A DNA stretch of 64,000 nt from an uncultured Acidimicrobiales bacterium (GCA_951813555.1 OX638344.1:496001-560000), one strand, 5' to 3'; shown: positions 52,421-61,522, counted from the first letter of the stretch. Made by a program: numbers and translations. Notes: generated from the letters alone by a model not told the origin.

Positions 52421-52948
52421 CTATCGGTCGGTGGCGGCGGGAAATTCGGCGCCGGCCAGCCAGTTGAGGAAGTCCTGGCGGCGGGCCGCGTCCACCAGCT
52501 CTACCCGCAGCCCGGTGGTGGGCATCCAGTGGTAGGTGAAGCCCAGCGGCCGTCCGTCGGAGGCCTCATAGGAGGCCAGCCACTCGTAGCCGGCGTCGGC
52601 CAGCCGTTGGGCGTCGGCCACCAGATCGTGGCTCCAATAACCCAGGTGGTGGACTCCCCCCGCGGTGGAGGTGTCCCACACCGTGCCCGGCGTGGCCGAG
52701 ATGAACTCGATGTGGGGCGGCCCATCTATGGAGTAGGTGAACCGGAAATCGGCCTTCACCACCCCGTTGGGCTGGCGCGCCATGAACTCCCGGTGCTGGA
52801 TGGGGGCCCACTCAAACCCGTGGAGGGCACTCCACTCGGCCATGGCCGCATCGAGATCGGTCACCACGATTCCGAAGTGGTAGAAGTCCTCCAGGGGCAC
52901 CAGCCCCTGAAGAGCATCATGCTGTGAATTGGATGTTGAATCAGGCAT
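52421..52948 (-). CDS. VOC superfamily protein
   Basis: A 175-residue VOC protein, paralogue of the one at 26392-26859. Modules are FYHFGIVVTDLDAAMAEW and VHHLGYWSHDLVADAQRL, with LRVELVD near the end carrying the likely Glu ligand. It is probably a metal-dependent isomerase, lyase or epimerase. Its start overlaps the stop of the SDR gene by 8 bp, so it is in the same operon as the SDR and FAD genes. Confidence 0.85.
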   Translation of the reverse strand: MPDSTSNSQHDALQGLVPLEDFYHFGIVVTDLDAAMAEWSALHGFEWAPIQHREFMARQPNGVVKADFRFTYSIDGPPHIEFISATPGTVWDTSTAGGVHHLGYWSHDLVADAQRLADAGYEWLASYEASDGRPLGFTYHWMPTTGLRVELVDAARRQDFLNWLAGAEFPAATDR

Positions 52949-53627
52949 GGCCGCGCCACCCTCCGTCAGTGAATAGAACTTCGCCGGTTACATAAGACGC
53001 CTTCTCGCTGAGCAGAAACGAGATGACCTCGGCGATCTCCGCGGGCTCGGCCACCCGGCCCATCGGCACCCGGGCATCCAGCCAGGCTGCCTGCTCGGGA
53101 TTGCCAAGCCGCTCCGCGGTCATCGGTGTCCGCACCGGCCCTGGCGCCACCGCGTTGACCCGCACCCCCAGCGGTGCTGCCTCCACCGCGGCGGCCCGGG
53201 TGAGGGCCGACACCGCTCCCTTGGAGGCGACATAGTGGGCCTGATCGGGCACCGCGATCTCAGCGTTCACCGAAGACACGTTGACGATAGCCCCCGTCGC
53301 GCCGAGATGGTGGCGACGCAAGAATCCCCGGATGCCCAGCCAAGTGCCAACCACGTTGACGCGCAGATGGCGCTCGAAATCACCCAACTCAGTTTCGACA
53401 ATCGAGCTTCGAGTGCGGATACCAGCGCAGTTCACCAAGCCGGCCAGTTGGCCCACCTCGTTGAACACCCGATCCCAGGCAGCCTCATCGGTGACGTCCA
53501 GCGAGGTCACGTTGGCGGCGGAGGTGACATCGGCAGCCACAACTTCCCAGCCATTGGCGGCCAGTACTCGACAAGTCTCCGCACCGATTCCCGATGCCCC
53601 GCCGGTCACCAGCACCCGACCCGGCAT
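52941..53627 (-). CDS. Short-chain dehydrogenase/reductase
   Basis: A 228-residue SDR with VTGGASGIGAE at 7-17, NCAGIR, the Ser of NVSSVNAEIAV and YVASKGA, ending LFTDGGW. The shorter cofactor region (EVVAADVTSAANVTSLDVTD) suggests NAD preference, from the Asp after the second strand. It starts 6 bp after the livF stop and overlaps the VOC gene. Confidence 0.9.
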   Translation of the reverse strand: MPGRVLVTGGASGIGAETCRVLAANGWEVVAADVTSAANVTSLDVTDEAAWDRVFNEVGQLAGLVNCAGIRTRSSIVETELGDFERHLRVNVVGTWLGIRGFLRRHHLGATGAIVNVSSVNAEIAVPDQAHYVASKGAVSALTRAAAVEAAPLGVRVNAVAPGPVRTPMTAERLGNPEQAAWLDARVPMGRVAEPAEIAEVISFLLSEKASYVTGEVLFTDGGWRGHA

Positions 53628-53633
53628 CAGCGC

Positions 53634-54344
53634 TTAGTGGCCCAAATACGACCGGACCAGGTCGTGGGAGGCCCGCAGCTCCGATGACGGCCCGCTGATG
53701 TCGTTGTTGCCGGTGCGCAGCACGTAGGTGCGGTCGGAAACCTCCAACACCCCGGCGTTCTGCTCCACCAGCAAAAAGGTGGTGCCGCCTTCGTCGCGCA
53801 GGTCGACCACCAGCTCAAATAGCTGGTCCACCAGATTGGGGGCCAGGCCGAACGACAGCTCATCGATCATCAACAGCTTGGGCCGGGTGATCATGGCCCG
53901 GGCCAGGGCCAGCATTTGCTGCTGGCCACCTGACAGCGAGGAAGCCTGCTCGCCGATCTTCTCGGCAAGGGCGGGCAGGAGGCCCAACAAACGATCCCGG
54001 TCTCGGCGGATGGCGCCGGCACCGTCGGAACGCAGTCCCAAGCCCAGCTCAAGATTCTCTTTCACCGACAGGTTCTGGAAGATGCCCCGTCCCTCAGGCA
54101 GATGCCCGAGGCCCCGCATGGCCCGGCGCTCGATGGCCAGGCTGCCCAGGTTCTCCCCGTCGAGCACTACCGACCCCGACCAGGTGTCCAATACCCCGGA
54201 GATGGCCCGCAGCAAGGTGGTTTTACCCGCGCCGTTGGCCCCCAGAACCGACACGATCTCGCCTTCTTCCACCGACAGGGAGACGCCATGCAGTACTTCG
54301 AGGCGGCCGTAGCCCGAAACCAGATCGTTGATCTCGAGCAGCAT
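53634..54344 (-). CDS. Branched-chain-type ABC ATPase (LivF-like), second operon
   Basis: A 236-residue LivF-family ATPase. Walker A is GANGAGKTTLL (about 34-44), the signature LSGGQQQMLALARAM, Walker B LLMIDELSFGLAP (Leu replaces Pro after the Glu) and EQNAGVLEVSDRTYVL. It shares one base with the LivG stop. It is the last transporter gene before three enzyme genes on the same strand. Confidence 0.92.
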   Translation of the reverse strand: MLLEINDLVSGYGRLEVLHGVSLSVEEGEIVSVLGANGAGKTTLLRAISGVLDTWSGSVVLDGENLGSLAIERRAMRGLGHLPEGRGIFQNLSVKENLELGLGLRSDGAGAIRRDRDRLLGLLPALAEKIGEQASSLSGGQQQMLALARAMITRPKLLMIDELSFGLAPNLVDQLFELVVDLRDEGGTTFLLVEQNAGVLEVSDRTYVLRTGNNDISGPSSELRASHDLVRSYLGH

Positions 54345-55285
54345 CAGGACAGCTCCTCCTGCTCAGGGTCATCGTCTTCAGTCCACACCTCGGTGAGATC
54401 GCCCTCTTCTTCGACGTGGTCGATGTGGTGGTGCTCAGACAGCGGACTCTCCACTTCGTGAATCTCGCCGCCTTCCTCGGCTTCGAATCCGTGGCCCAGG
54501 TAAGCCTCGATGACCACCGGATCGGTGGTTACATGCTCAGGGCTGCCCTCGGAGATGATCTCGCCGAAGTGCAACACGCTGATCTTGGGGCAAAGGCTGG
54601 TCACCAGTTGCAAGTCGTGCTCGATGATGACCACGCAAAGGTCGCTCTCAGCCACGATTTCACGTAGGCCCCGCAACAACACGGTCACATCATCGGCTCC
54701 TAGACCGGCAGCAGGCTCGTCGAGAAGCACAACCGTGGGATCGGCCACCAGAGCCCGGGCTACTTCCACCAGCTTCTGGGAGCCAAGTGACAGCGCGCCA
54801 GCTTCCTCGTGGGCCACTTCAGCCAAACCGAATCGGTCGAGCATGGACATGCAGATTCGTCGGGCCTCGGTCTCCTCCCTGATCTGCGGGGGCCAGAACA
54901 GCAACTCGGCAAAGTGCCCCCAGCGGAACAAATGGTGCCGCCCCAGCAGAGTGTTTTCCATCACGGTGGCGTCCAAGATAAGCCGAGGTGACTGGAATGT
55001 TCGGCCGATTCCGGCCTTTACTCGCTGAGTGCGGGAAAGACCGGACAGGTCTTCTCCCTGCAATCGAATGGTACCCTCGTTGCGGCGGACATAGCCGGAC
55101 ACCACGTTGAACACAGTGGTCTTGCCCGCGCCGTTAGGACCGATTAACCCGTTAAATCCGGGTACGAATTGCAGGTCTATCCCTTGCAATACTTGATTGC
55201 CACCGAAAGCCACATGAAGATCATCTATCTGAAGCACGGAAGCTGTGTCCACCGCAACCGTTCCCACGGGAGTGCTAATACTCAT
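54344..55285 (-). CDS. Branched-chain-type ABC ATPase (LivG-like) with acidic tail
   Basis: A 313-residue LivG-family ATPase: Walker A GPNGAGKTTVF, GIGRTFQSPRLI, signature LSLGSQKLVEVARALV and Walker B VVLLDEPAAGLG. After the normal end (VIEAYLGHG) there are about 45 extra residues rich in Glu, Asp and His (HHHIDHVEEEGDLTEVW), not seen in the other LivG of this window. I chose the ATG at 55285 because it forms an ATGA overlap with the livM stop. Confidence 0.9.
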   Translation of the reverse strand: MSISTPVGTVAVDTASVLQIDDLHVAFGGNQVLQGIDLQFVPGFNGLIGPNGAGKTTVFNVVSGYVRRNEGTIRLQGEDLSGLSRTQRVKAGIGRTFQSPRLILDATVMENTLLGRHHLFRWGHFAELLFWPPQIREETEARRICMSMLDRFGLAEVAHEEAGALSLGSQKLVEVARALVADPTVVLLDEPAAGLGADDVTVLLRGLREIVAESDLCVVIIEHDLQLVTSLCPKISVLHFGEIISEGSPEHVTTDPVVIEAYLGHGFEAEEGGEIHEVESPLSEHHHIDHVEEEGDLTEVWTEDDDPEQEELS

Positions 55286-56385
55286 GAGGAGAAGTCCGTC
55301 AGCATTTGCAATCGACGCTGGAGATCCTTGACCCATCGACTATCGCGGAGACGTTCAGGTAGCGCAGCAATGCCGCTTGGAAGGATAAGAATACTCAGAA
55401 TCAAAGAAATGCCCAATATCAAGAACAGCAGTTTCCTAGTATCTTGTAGATGCTGGCGCATAAATACGAAGAACAACGCACCAATAAGTGGACCCCACTT
55501 GTGACTCACTCCACCGGCAATCAAAACCACTAGCAAGAACACCAGCATCCCAGTTTTGAACGTTGCTGGCTGAGCAAACGAAGTATTCTGCGCCCACATA
55601 GCTCCACCCAACGCCGCCGAAAAAGCAGAAAGGCCAAACGCCACCAGTTTGTAATATGTGGACGATATTCCTATGGGACCGGTAGCAATATCAATATCTC
55701 GCACCGCCTTTAGTGTGCGGCCCATACGTCGGTTTGTAAGCACAGTATATGCCACCATGACAACGAACAATGCACCAAGCGACAGCACATAGTAGCTCAG
55801 CACCCGATCCAATCCGGGAATAGCGAACTGTGGTACTTGCTTGCCTGTTCCACCGTTCGTTTTAAGTCCACTCCATACTTTATCATCGAGACTAATAATC
55901 TTAACAATAAGCTCACCCAGAGCAAGCGTAGCAATCGCCAGGAAAAAGCCCTTCAGTCTAGCTGCCGGAAACCCAATTGCGACTCCAATAATTGCTGCCG
56001 CAACACAAACTACTGGAAGAGCTACGAAAAACGGCCAGTCATAACCCACTAGGGCTTCTCTCAATCCACTTGGTGCAGAGAGAATTGCCGTGCCATAGGC
56101 ACCGATAGCAAACAAACCGGCGACTGCCAGACCCAGAGTACCGGAGTATCCCACTAGAAGGTTAAAGCCCACTCCTGCCGTAGCCCAGGCAAAAACAAAA
56201 GCTAAATTGCCTCGACCAAAGTTATTGCCACTATCAAAAATGTCGGTCCATCCCAAGATGGGGAGCCATGGCAGGAGTCCCAAGAATACAAACACCCCTA
56301 GGGTGGTCAGCTGACTTCGGTACCGGGCTAGTCCAGCACCCTGGACCGGATAGAGAGGGTGTGACGAGGCAGAAACTTCAGTCAT
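55282..56385 (-). CDS. Branched-chain-type ABC permease (LivM-like), low-GC gene
   Basis: A 367-residue permease of the LivM family with about nine membrane segments. GVGFNLLVGYSGTLGLAVAG and RLKGFFLAIATLALGELIVKI are the family hallmarks, and TNRRMGRTLKAVRDIDIATG is the ATPase-contact loop. Unlike the first LivM, it has the usual length. By eye its GC content is roughly 50 percent, with stretches near 35 percent (around 55861-55920), far below neighbours, and its codon choice is more AT-ended. That suggests gene transfer or replacement inside the operon. Confidence 0.9.
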   Translation of the reverse strand: MTEVSASSHPLYPVQGAGLARYRSQLTTLGVFVFLGLLPWLPILGWTDIFDSGNNFGRGNLAFVFAWATAGVGFNLLVGYSGTLGLAVAGLFAIGAYGTAILSAPSGLREALVGYDWPFFVALPVVCVAAAIIGVAIGFPAARLKGFFLAIATLALGELIVKIISLDDKVWSGLKTNGGTGKQVPQFAIPGLDRVLSYYVLSLGALFVVMVAYTVLTNRRMGRTLKAVRDIDIATGPIGISSTYYKLVAFGLSAFSAALGGAMWAQNTSFAQPATFKTGMLVFLLVVLIAGGVSHKWGPLIGALFFVFMRQHLQDTRKLLFLILGISLILSILILPSGIAALPERLRDSRWVKDLQRRLQMLTDFSS

Positions 56386-56388
56386 GAT

Positions 56389-57486
56389 CTATACCTCACG
56401 TGTCCGAGCTATGCGGCTGAACCCGCCGGGTGCCACCAGTAGCACCAACACCACAACTAGCAATGCAATGGTGGGCTGGAGACTGGTACTGATCTGGCCG
56501 CCAGCTAAGGCCTCACCCACACCTATAAGCAGGCCACCGGCAAAGGTGCCGCCCAACGAGGTGAATCCACCTAGCACCGCAGCGATGAAACCCTTGAGAA
56601 TAAGCGAATCGGCACTGCCCACTTCCACCACTGTTGATGTGGTGTTCAAGATCATGGCCGCACCAGCCACAAAAGTGCCGATGGCCCAAGCAATGAGCGA
56701 TACCATTCCAGCGTTTATGCCCAACATTCGGGCAGTGGGGCCGTCTTCGGCAATGGCCCGCATTCGTACCCCCCACTTGGACCAGAAGAACAGGGCCAAT
56801 CCCGCGACTATCAGGATGCCAACCGAAATGGTAATGACCTGATCCCAGCCGATTCGTGTGCTGCCCACGTCGAATGTTTTCCCTGACCAAGGAGAATCAA
56901 AGCGCTTCGGTGTAGATCCCCACCAAATCTCAAGCAATGCGCCCAGCACGAATGTCAAGCCGATGGTTAGCAGCAGCAGTGGGAAGTGATCCAGTTCGAT
57001 CAATGGCTTGACCCAAGAAGTAAGCATCTTGTAGGTGAGCACCGCAGTAATAATCGCCAAAATAACGGCTACGGCTAAGGGGAAGCCCTCGTCTGTAACA
57101 GGAAACCAGTCCAAGAACGTTGGGAGGCCCTCGTCGTTCAAAAAGCCAATGCTGATCCAACCCAACCCCAATGCACCGAATACTGACAACGGTCGATTGG
57201 ACAACCCTGTAAGGGGGCGAACTAACAAATACTGCGTGACGGCACCTAGGACAGCGGCAAAAATCAACCCGATAAGAACGGCTAGCCAGAATGGCCACCC
57301 AACTCCGCCCAGCGCAGGATCGCCGGACAAGAACCAAGCCATGTAGGCGGCCACCAAACCCATCTGGGCCATGGCGAAGTTGGGCACGTCGGTCGATTTC
57401 ATGATGACCACGACGGCCACGCCGATGAGGCTATAGCTCGACCCAGACTCCAATCCGGCCACAATTTGCTGGAGGAGTTGATCCAC
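56389..57486 (-). CDS. Branched-chain-type ABC permease (LivH-like), second operon
   Basis: A 365-residue LivH permease: LESGSSYSLIGVAVVVIMKSTDVPNFA is the family opening, and the loop GVRMRAIAEDGPTARMLGINAGMVS contacts the ATPase. SADSLILKGFIAAVLGGFTSLGG is near the end. It lies 3 bp upstream of the livM gene. GC content is also somewhat below the window level, though less so than livM. Confidence 0.9.
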   Translation of the reverse strand: MDQLLQQIVAGLESGSSYSLIGVAVVVIMKSTDVPNFAMAQMGLVAAYMAWFLSGDPALGGVGWPFWLAVLIGLIFAAVLGAVTQYLLVRPLTGLSNRPLSVFGALGLGWISIGFLNDEGLPTFLDWFPVTDEGFPLAVAVILAIITAVLTYKMLTSWVKPLIELDHFPLLLLTIGLTFVLGALLEIWWGSTPKRFDSPWSGKTFDVGSTRIGWDQVITISVGILIVAGLALFFWSKWGVRMRAIAEDGPTARMLGINAGMVSLIAWAIGTFVAGAAMILNTTSTVVEVGSADSLILKGFIAAVLGGFTSLGGTFAGGLLIGVGEALAGGQISTSLQPTIALLVVVLVLLVAPGGFSRIARTREV

Positions 57487-57510
57487 TTACTGTGCTCCCA
57501 TGTATTGGCT

Positions 57511-57540
57511 GTCCGGAGCCGGCGCTAACCGGCCCCGGAC
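57511..57540 (-). repeat. Hairpin between livJ- and livH-type genes (second operon)
   Basis: GTCCGG-a-GCCGG (57511-57522) pairs with CCGGC-c-CCGGAC (57529-57540) around loop CGCTAA: 11 base pairs with one A/C mismatch. It is in the 64-bp gap between binding protein and permease genes, with no T run on the minus strand. The first Liv operon has a hairpin at the same place. Confidence 0.7.
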
Positions 57541-57550
57541 AAGAAAGGAA

Positions 57551-58885
57551 TCAGGTCGCTGGCGAAAGGAAGTCCCGAACCTGGGTCCAGGTTTGGGTGT
57601 CAGCGTCGTACTCAGCAATCCCAGCGCCAAAGACGCAGCTATGACCACCCGGCAATGGTCCGCAGGCCACCGGAGCGATAGACGGAATGATGATGGGATC
57701 ATTTATGAGCATCTCGGCTGTGGCATGGAAGTTCTCGTAGGAGTAGTCGCCGTCCAGCCGATCAAACAGTTCGTAAAACGCAACGGAGAGGGAGTAGGTC
57801 TGGAGGCTGAAGTTGGGGGCAAGGCTTCCCGCGCCGGGGCCGTCATAGGCCTCCCACATAGCGGCCCAGTGCTGCACGAACTCGTTGTCGGCGTCAGGCA
57901 GGGCCGTCTGGAGGGCGCCAAAGTAGCCATCGGCAGCCTCGGGGTTGGCCAAACCAACAGTGGTCTGGCCCCCGGTACCGGCAGAACCCTGGTCGGAACA
58001 AACCCATGGGTCGAAGCCAGCCTCATGGAATTGGTCAAGAACCAAACCGTTCTGGGTACCATCCAGCGCGGTCAGTACCGCGTCGGCACCGGAGTCAATG
58101 ATGGCCAACACCGCAGGTGAAACCGCGTCGGAGCCTGTCTCGACCTCTTCTTTGGCCACGATCTCCATGCCGTGAACCGGCGCCTGCGTGTCGATGGCAC
58201 TGAAGGCCTCTTCGCCCAGTTCATTGTCCTGGCCGACGGCCGCCACCTTGACAGCACCCAGATCGGCAAAGTGGTCGATGCAGATGCGACCCTGCTCAGT
58301 ACGGGTTGGGTTGGTTAGGTACACCTCTTGGACGTCATTGTCAGCAGGCGAAACCGGTCCCCACAGCGGGGTGCCCGCGGCTTCTATATCGGGATAAGTG
58401 GACGGGATGGCAGCTGAGCCCGCTGTGCCCACGAAGCCCCAAACGTTGTCCTGCTCGATCATCTTGCGAACGTTGGTAACCATCTGCTCGACCTCTAAGC
58501 GGTCATCTTCCCAGACCAGCTCGAAGGTGCAGCCGTCGATGCCGCCAGCGGCGTTGACTTCCTCCATCGCCATGATGACGCCGGCAATCAGACCCTCGCC
58601 GGCTACCGCGGCCCGACCGGTGAATGGCTGGGAACTGCCGATGGTGATCACGCCATTCTCCTTGTCCACGCCTCGCATCTCGCCCTCGGTGGCCCAAGCG
58701 CAGCCGTCGGCCGGGGAAGGGGCAGGTGCTTCGGTGGCTGCTGGTGCAGGTGCTTCAGTAGCTGCTGGAGCAGGGGCCTCGGTAGCCGCTGGCGCAGCGT
58801 CGCCGTCGTCATCGTCGTTGCCGCACGCGGCTGCGACAAGGGCGAATGCAAACATCAGGGCCAAAATCTTCAAGAGCTTGGACAT
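57551..58885 (-). CDS. Branched-chain-type ABC substrate-binding lipoprotein, second operon
   Basis: A 444-residue binding lipoprotein. The lipobox Cys is at 21 (LVAAAC), then CGNDDDDGD and three copies of the octapeptide APAATEAP, encoded by 24-bp tandem units (about 58724-58795). The binding domain starts after DGCAWATEGEM and has ITIGSSQPFTG, GFVGTAGSAAIPSTY and DSGADAVLTALDG. I chose the ATG at 58885 behind a gtggagggg site. It leads a minus-strand run of importer and enzyme genes. The ligand is unknown. Confidence 0.9.
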   Translation of the reverse strand: MSKLLKILALMFAFALVAAACGNDDDDGDAAPAATEAPAPAATEAPAPAATEAPAPSPADGCAWATEGEMRGVDKENGVITIGSSQPFTGRAAVAGEGLIAGVIMAMEEVNAAGGIDGCTFELVWEDDRLEVEQMVTNVRKMIEQDNVWGFVGTAGSAAIPSTYPDIEAAGTPLWGPVSPADNDVQEVYLTNPTRTEQGRICIDHFADLGAVKVAAVGQDNELGEEAFSAIDTQAPVHGMEIVAKEEVETGSDAVSPAVLAIIDSGADAVLTALDGTQNGLVLDQFHEAGFDPWVCSDQGSAGTGGQTTVGLANPEAADGYFGALQTALPDADNEFVQHWAAMWEAYDGPGAGSLAPNFSLQTYSLSVAFYELFDRLDGDYSYENFHATAEMLINDPIIIPSIAPVACGPLPGGHSCVFGAGIAEYDADTQTWTQVRDFLSPAT

Positions 58886-58903
58886 GGATTCCCCTCCACG
58901 TAG

Positions 58904-58942
58904 TTGGAAGTGCACTGTTTGGAAGCACACTAGTTCGAAACT
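58904..58942. promoter_or_regulatory. Repeats in the divergent livJ-P450 intergenic region
   Basis: Two near-copies, TTGGAAGTGCACT (58904-58916) and TTGGAAGCACACT (58919-58931), are followed by ACTAGTTCGAAACT (up to 58942), a close match to the palindrome at 27774-27788. They lie between divergent genes and may be operators for both. Confidence 0.45.
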
Positions 58943-58976
58943 CTAACAGGCGCTCTGACATGGCAAAGTATTGGAG

Positions 58977-60179
58977 ATGGCCGAAATAACTGTGACCACG
59001 TTCGCCAATGCCCGGGAGTGCTACCGGAACAAGAACCTCCGCCAGGCGCTGTACGACGCGGGCGAGGTGATCATGAGCGATGTGGTGGTGAATCTCCACG
59101 GCGATGAGCACCGGGACCGACGCCGCCTGGAGAACCGCCTTTTCCGCCGGGACACCTTCACGCTGTACGAGCAGGATCTGTTCCCGCCCATCATCGAGTC
59201 GACGCTCGCTCCCCATTTGGCCGACGGCAAAGCCGAGTTGGTCAAGCTCGGCCATCAGCTCATGATGAACCTGGCCGCATTCACCGCCGGGGTGGACCGG
59301 CCCCAAGGCACCCCGGGGGAGACCTTCCGACTCTACGACTACCTAACGAAGTTCATCGAGGGGGCCACCTTGGCCCACTACACCGGCAACAAGGAAGCCA
59401 AGGTGGTTGAGATCGAGGCTGCTTTGGATGCGTTCGACGCCGAGTTCCTCTCCCCCGGCATGGACCGGCGCCAAGCGCTGTTGGGTCAGCTTGAGGCCGG
59501 AGAGATCGAACCCGACGAGCTCCCCAAAGATGTGTTGATGGTGCTGATGCACAACCAAGACCGCCTGGAGTTGAGCCACGAGACCATCCGACGGGAGATC
59601 GCCTTCTACATGCTGGCGGGAGCCCACACCTCGGCCACCGCCTTCAACCGAGTGGTGCACAACATTTTCGGCTGGCTAGCCGACAACCCCGAAGACGAGC
59701 ACCGGGTGCGCGACGACCGGCTCTTTGTGCAGAAGTGCACTCACGAGACCATCCGGCTCCAGCCCTCCAGCCCCACGGGGATGCGCTGGGCACTAGATGA
59801 CATCGACCTGTCCAGCGGCGTACACATCGCCAAGGGCGACCGGGTCACGCTGGATCTGCTATCGGTGAACCGGGACCAGTCGGTGTTCGGTGACGACGCG
59901 GCTGATTTCAACCCCGACCGCTTCCTGCCCGAGGGCATTGCCCCGTGGGGGCTGAGCTTCGGACAGGGGATGCACGCTTGCATCGGCCAGGACCTGGCCT
60001 CCGGGGTCTCGTTTGCGGACGGCGATGATGTGGACGCCCATTTGTTCGGGCTGGTTCCGGTGGCGGTGCAGACACTGTTCGACCACGGCTGCCGCCCCGA
60101 CCCCGACGACCCACCCGAAATGGACGCCTCCACGACGCGCCCCTACTTCGGCCGCTATCCGGTGGTGTTCGCGGCTTAG
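58977..60179 (+). CDS. Cytochrome P450 (second paralogue)
   Basis: A 400-residue P450 starting at the ATG at 58977; a TTG two codons upstream is less likely. Heme ligand C335 (FGQGMHACIG), E257/R260 (ETIR) and the FNPDRFL meander are present. The I-helix reads AGAHTS (214-219), again with His at the usual acid position. It shares motif numbering exactly with the first P450, so the two are close paralogues. It is convergent with the amidohydrolase gene (4-bp overlap). No ferredoxin gene is adjacent. Confidence 0.92.
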   Translation: MAEITVTTFANARECYRNKNLRQALYDAGEVIMSDVVVNLHGDEHRDRRRLENRLFRRDTFTLYEQDLFPPIIESTLAPHLADGKAELVKLGHQLMMNLAAFTAGVDRPQGTPGETFRLYDYLTKFIEGATLAHYTGNKEAKVVEIEAALDAFDAEFLSPGMDRRQALLGQLEAGEIEPDELPKDVLMVLMHNQDRLELSHETIRREIAFYMLAGAHTSATAFNRVVHNIFGWLADNPEDEHRVRDDRLFVQKCTHETIRLQPSSPTGMRWALDDIDLSSGVHIAKGDRVTLDLLSVNRDQSVFGDDAADFNPDRFLPEGIAPWGLSFGQGMHACIGQDLASGVSFADGDDVDAHLFGLVPVAVQTLFDHGCRPDPDDPPEMDASTTRPYFGRYPVVFAA

Positions 60180-61507
60180 TTGACCAGGTCGCTGGTGAGG
60201 ATCTGAGCGGCCCAATTGGCCACCTTCTCGCCGGAGATGGGGGCCCGGCTAGGCCAGGGGCGATCCAGGTCTACCGACTGGCCGCGGCTGATCACCCAGC
60301 GGAGGTTGGTTCGGTCGGCCAACACGGTGACATCGGCGGCCGGGTTGCCGTTTACCACCAGCACGTCGGCGGCCATGCCGGGGGCCAACGTGCCCACCTC
60401 GCCTTCCATGCGCATTGCGATGGCGCCGTTGGCGGTGGCGCAGGCGATGGCCTGAAGCGGACTCAGCCCCACCGACTCCACCAGCACCTCCATCTCCCGG
60501 GCGTGCCAGTGCCCGTAGGGGGTGAGGGCGAACCCCGACTCCGAGCCGCACAGCAGCGGCACGCCGGCGTCGTGGGCCTTGGCCATCATCTTGGCGGTGG
60601 CCTCGATCTCGCCCCGGAACACGTCCTGCATGCCCGCCCCGGCGCCCACCAGGTGGCCGTAGTCAGCCAGGTTGGCCAGGAAGGTGAAGGTGGGCATGAG
60701 GGCGGCCCCGGCGTCGATCACCGCCTCGAGGGCGGCGTCGTCCATGAACGAGGCGTGCAAGATGAGGTCAACTCCGGCTTCGGCGCAGGCTTGGGTGCTG
60801 CCCGCCGAGCGGGCGTGGGCCATGACCGGGGTCTCCAACTCGTGGGCGGTGTCGCACACCGCCTTCAGCTCCTCGGGCTTCCAGGCCAAGAGCTCGCCCT
60901 GGTGGCGGGGGATAGAACCGGTGGCGTGGATCTTGATCCAATCGGCGCCGTGCTTGATGTGGCGGCGGGTCATCTGGATCATCTCGTCGACGGTGGTCAC
61001 CACTTGGGCGTAGCCCACCACGCCGGTATCGGGTATCAGCCGCCCGGCAGTGCCCCCCACCGCGGTGACCAGAGCCTGCACCCCAGTGGCCATACGGGGG
61101 CCCTCCACCACTCCGGCGTCGACGGCGTCTCGCAGCGACGGCCCCATGGAGAACAAGGTGTCGGGGTCGCAGAACCCGGTCACCCCGGCCATGAGCAGCT
61201 TCTGGAGGTTCTGGGCGGCGATGAGTGCGGCCAGAGTGTGGTCGCGGTGGAAGAACAGCTCGTCGTTGGACTGCACATCGTCGAAGGTGCAGTGGACGTG
61301 GGCGTCGATGAGGCCGGGCATCACCGTCTGGCCGGTGGCATCGATCATGTTGACGCCCGTCCGGTCGGCAGCCGCCGACTTTGCCTCGGGACCGACGGCG
61401 ACAATTCGATCGCCCTCCAGCAGCACCGCGGTGTCGGGCTGGGGCGGGGCGCCGGTGCCGTCGATCACCGTGCCGCCGGTGATGACTATGGGCGTCGGCT
61501 CAGACAT
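60176..61507 (-). CDS. Metal-dependent amidohydrolase (imidazolonepropionase/prolidase-like)
   Basis: A 443-residue amidohydrolase with an N-terminal composite beta domain (TVIDGTGAPPQ) and TIM barrel. Metal ligands are H70 and H72 (DAHVH), K192 (WIKIHATG, carboxylated Lys), H231 (AHARS) and H251 (LHAS). The final position, normally Asp in a GTDSG-type motif, reads CGSESG, so E323 replaces it. It would hydrolyse an amide, lactam or lactone; the substrate is unknown. It lies 15 bp after a protein of unknown function, probably in one operon with it. Confidence 0.88.
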   Translation of the reverse strand: MSEPTPIVITGGTVIDGTGAPPQPDTAVLLEGDRIVAVGPEAKSAAADRTGVNMIDATGQTVMPGLIDAHVHCTFDDVQSNDELFFHRDHTLAALIAAQNLQKLLMAGVTGFCDPDTLFSMGPSLRDAVDAGVVEGPRMATGVQALVTAVGGTAGRLIPDTGVVGYAQVVTTVDEMIQMTRRHIKHGADWIKIHATGSIPRHQGELLAWKPEELKAVCDTAHELETPVMAHARSAGSTQACAEAGVDLILHASFMDDAALEAVIDAGAALMPTFTFLANLADYGHLVGAGAGMQDVFRGEIEATAKMMAKAHDAGVPLLCGSESGFALTPYGHWHAREMEVLVESVGLSPLQAIACATANGAIAMRMEGEVGTLAPGMAADVLVVNGNPAADVTVLADRTNLRWVISRGQSVDLDRPWPSRAPISGEKVANWAAQILTSDLVN

Positions 61508-61522
61508 CTGGCTCCGTCCTTC

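Noticed and set aside
58724..58795. Tandem 24-bp repeats considered as a CRISPR-like or satellite element
   Set aside because: They encode the APAATEAP linker of a lipoprotein and have no spacers; they are ordinary coding repeats.
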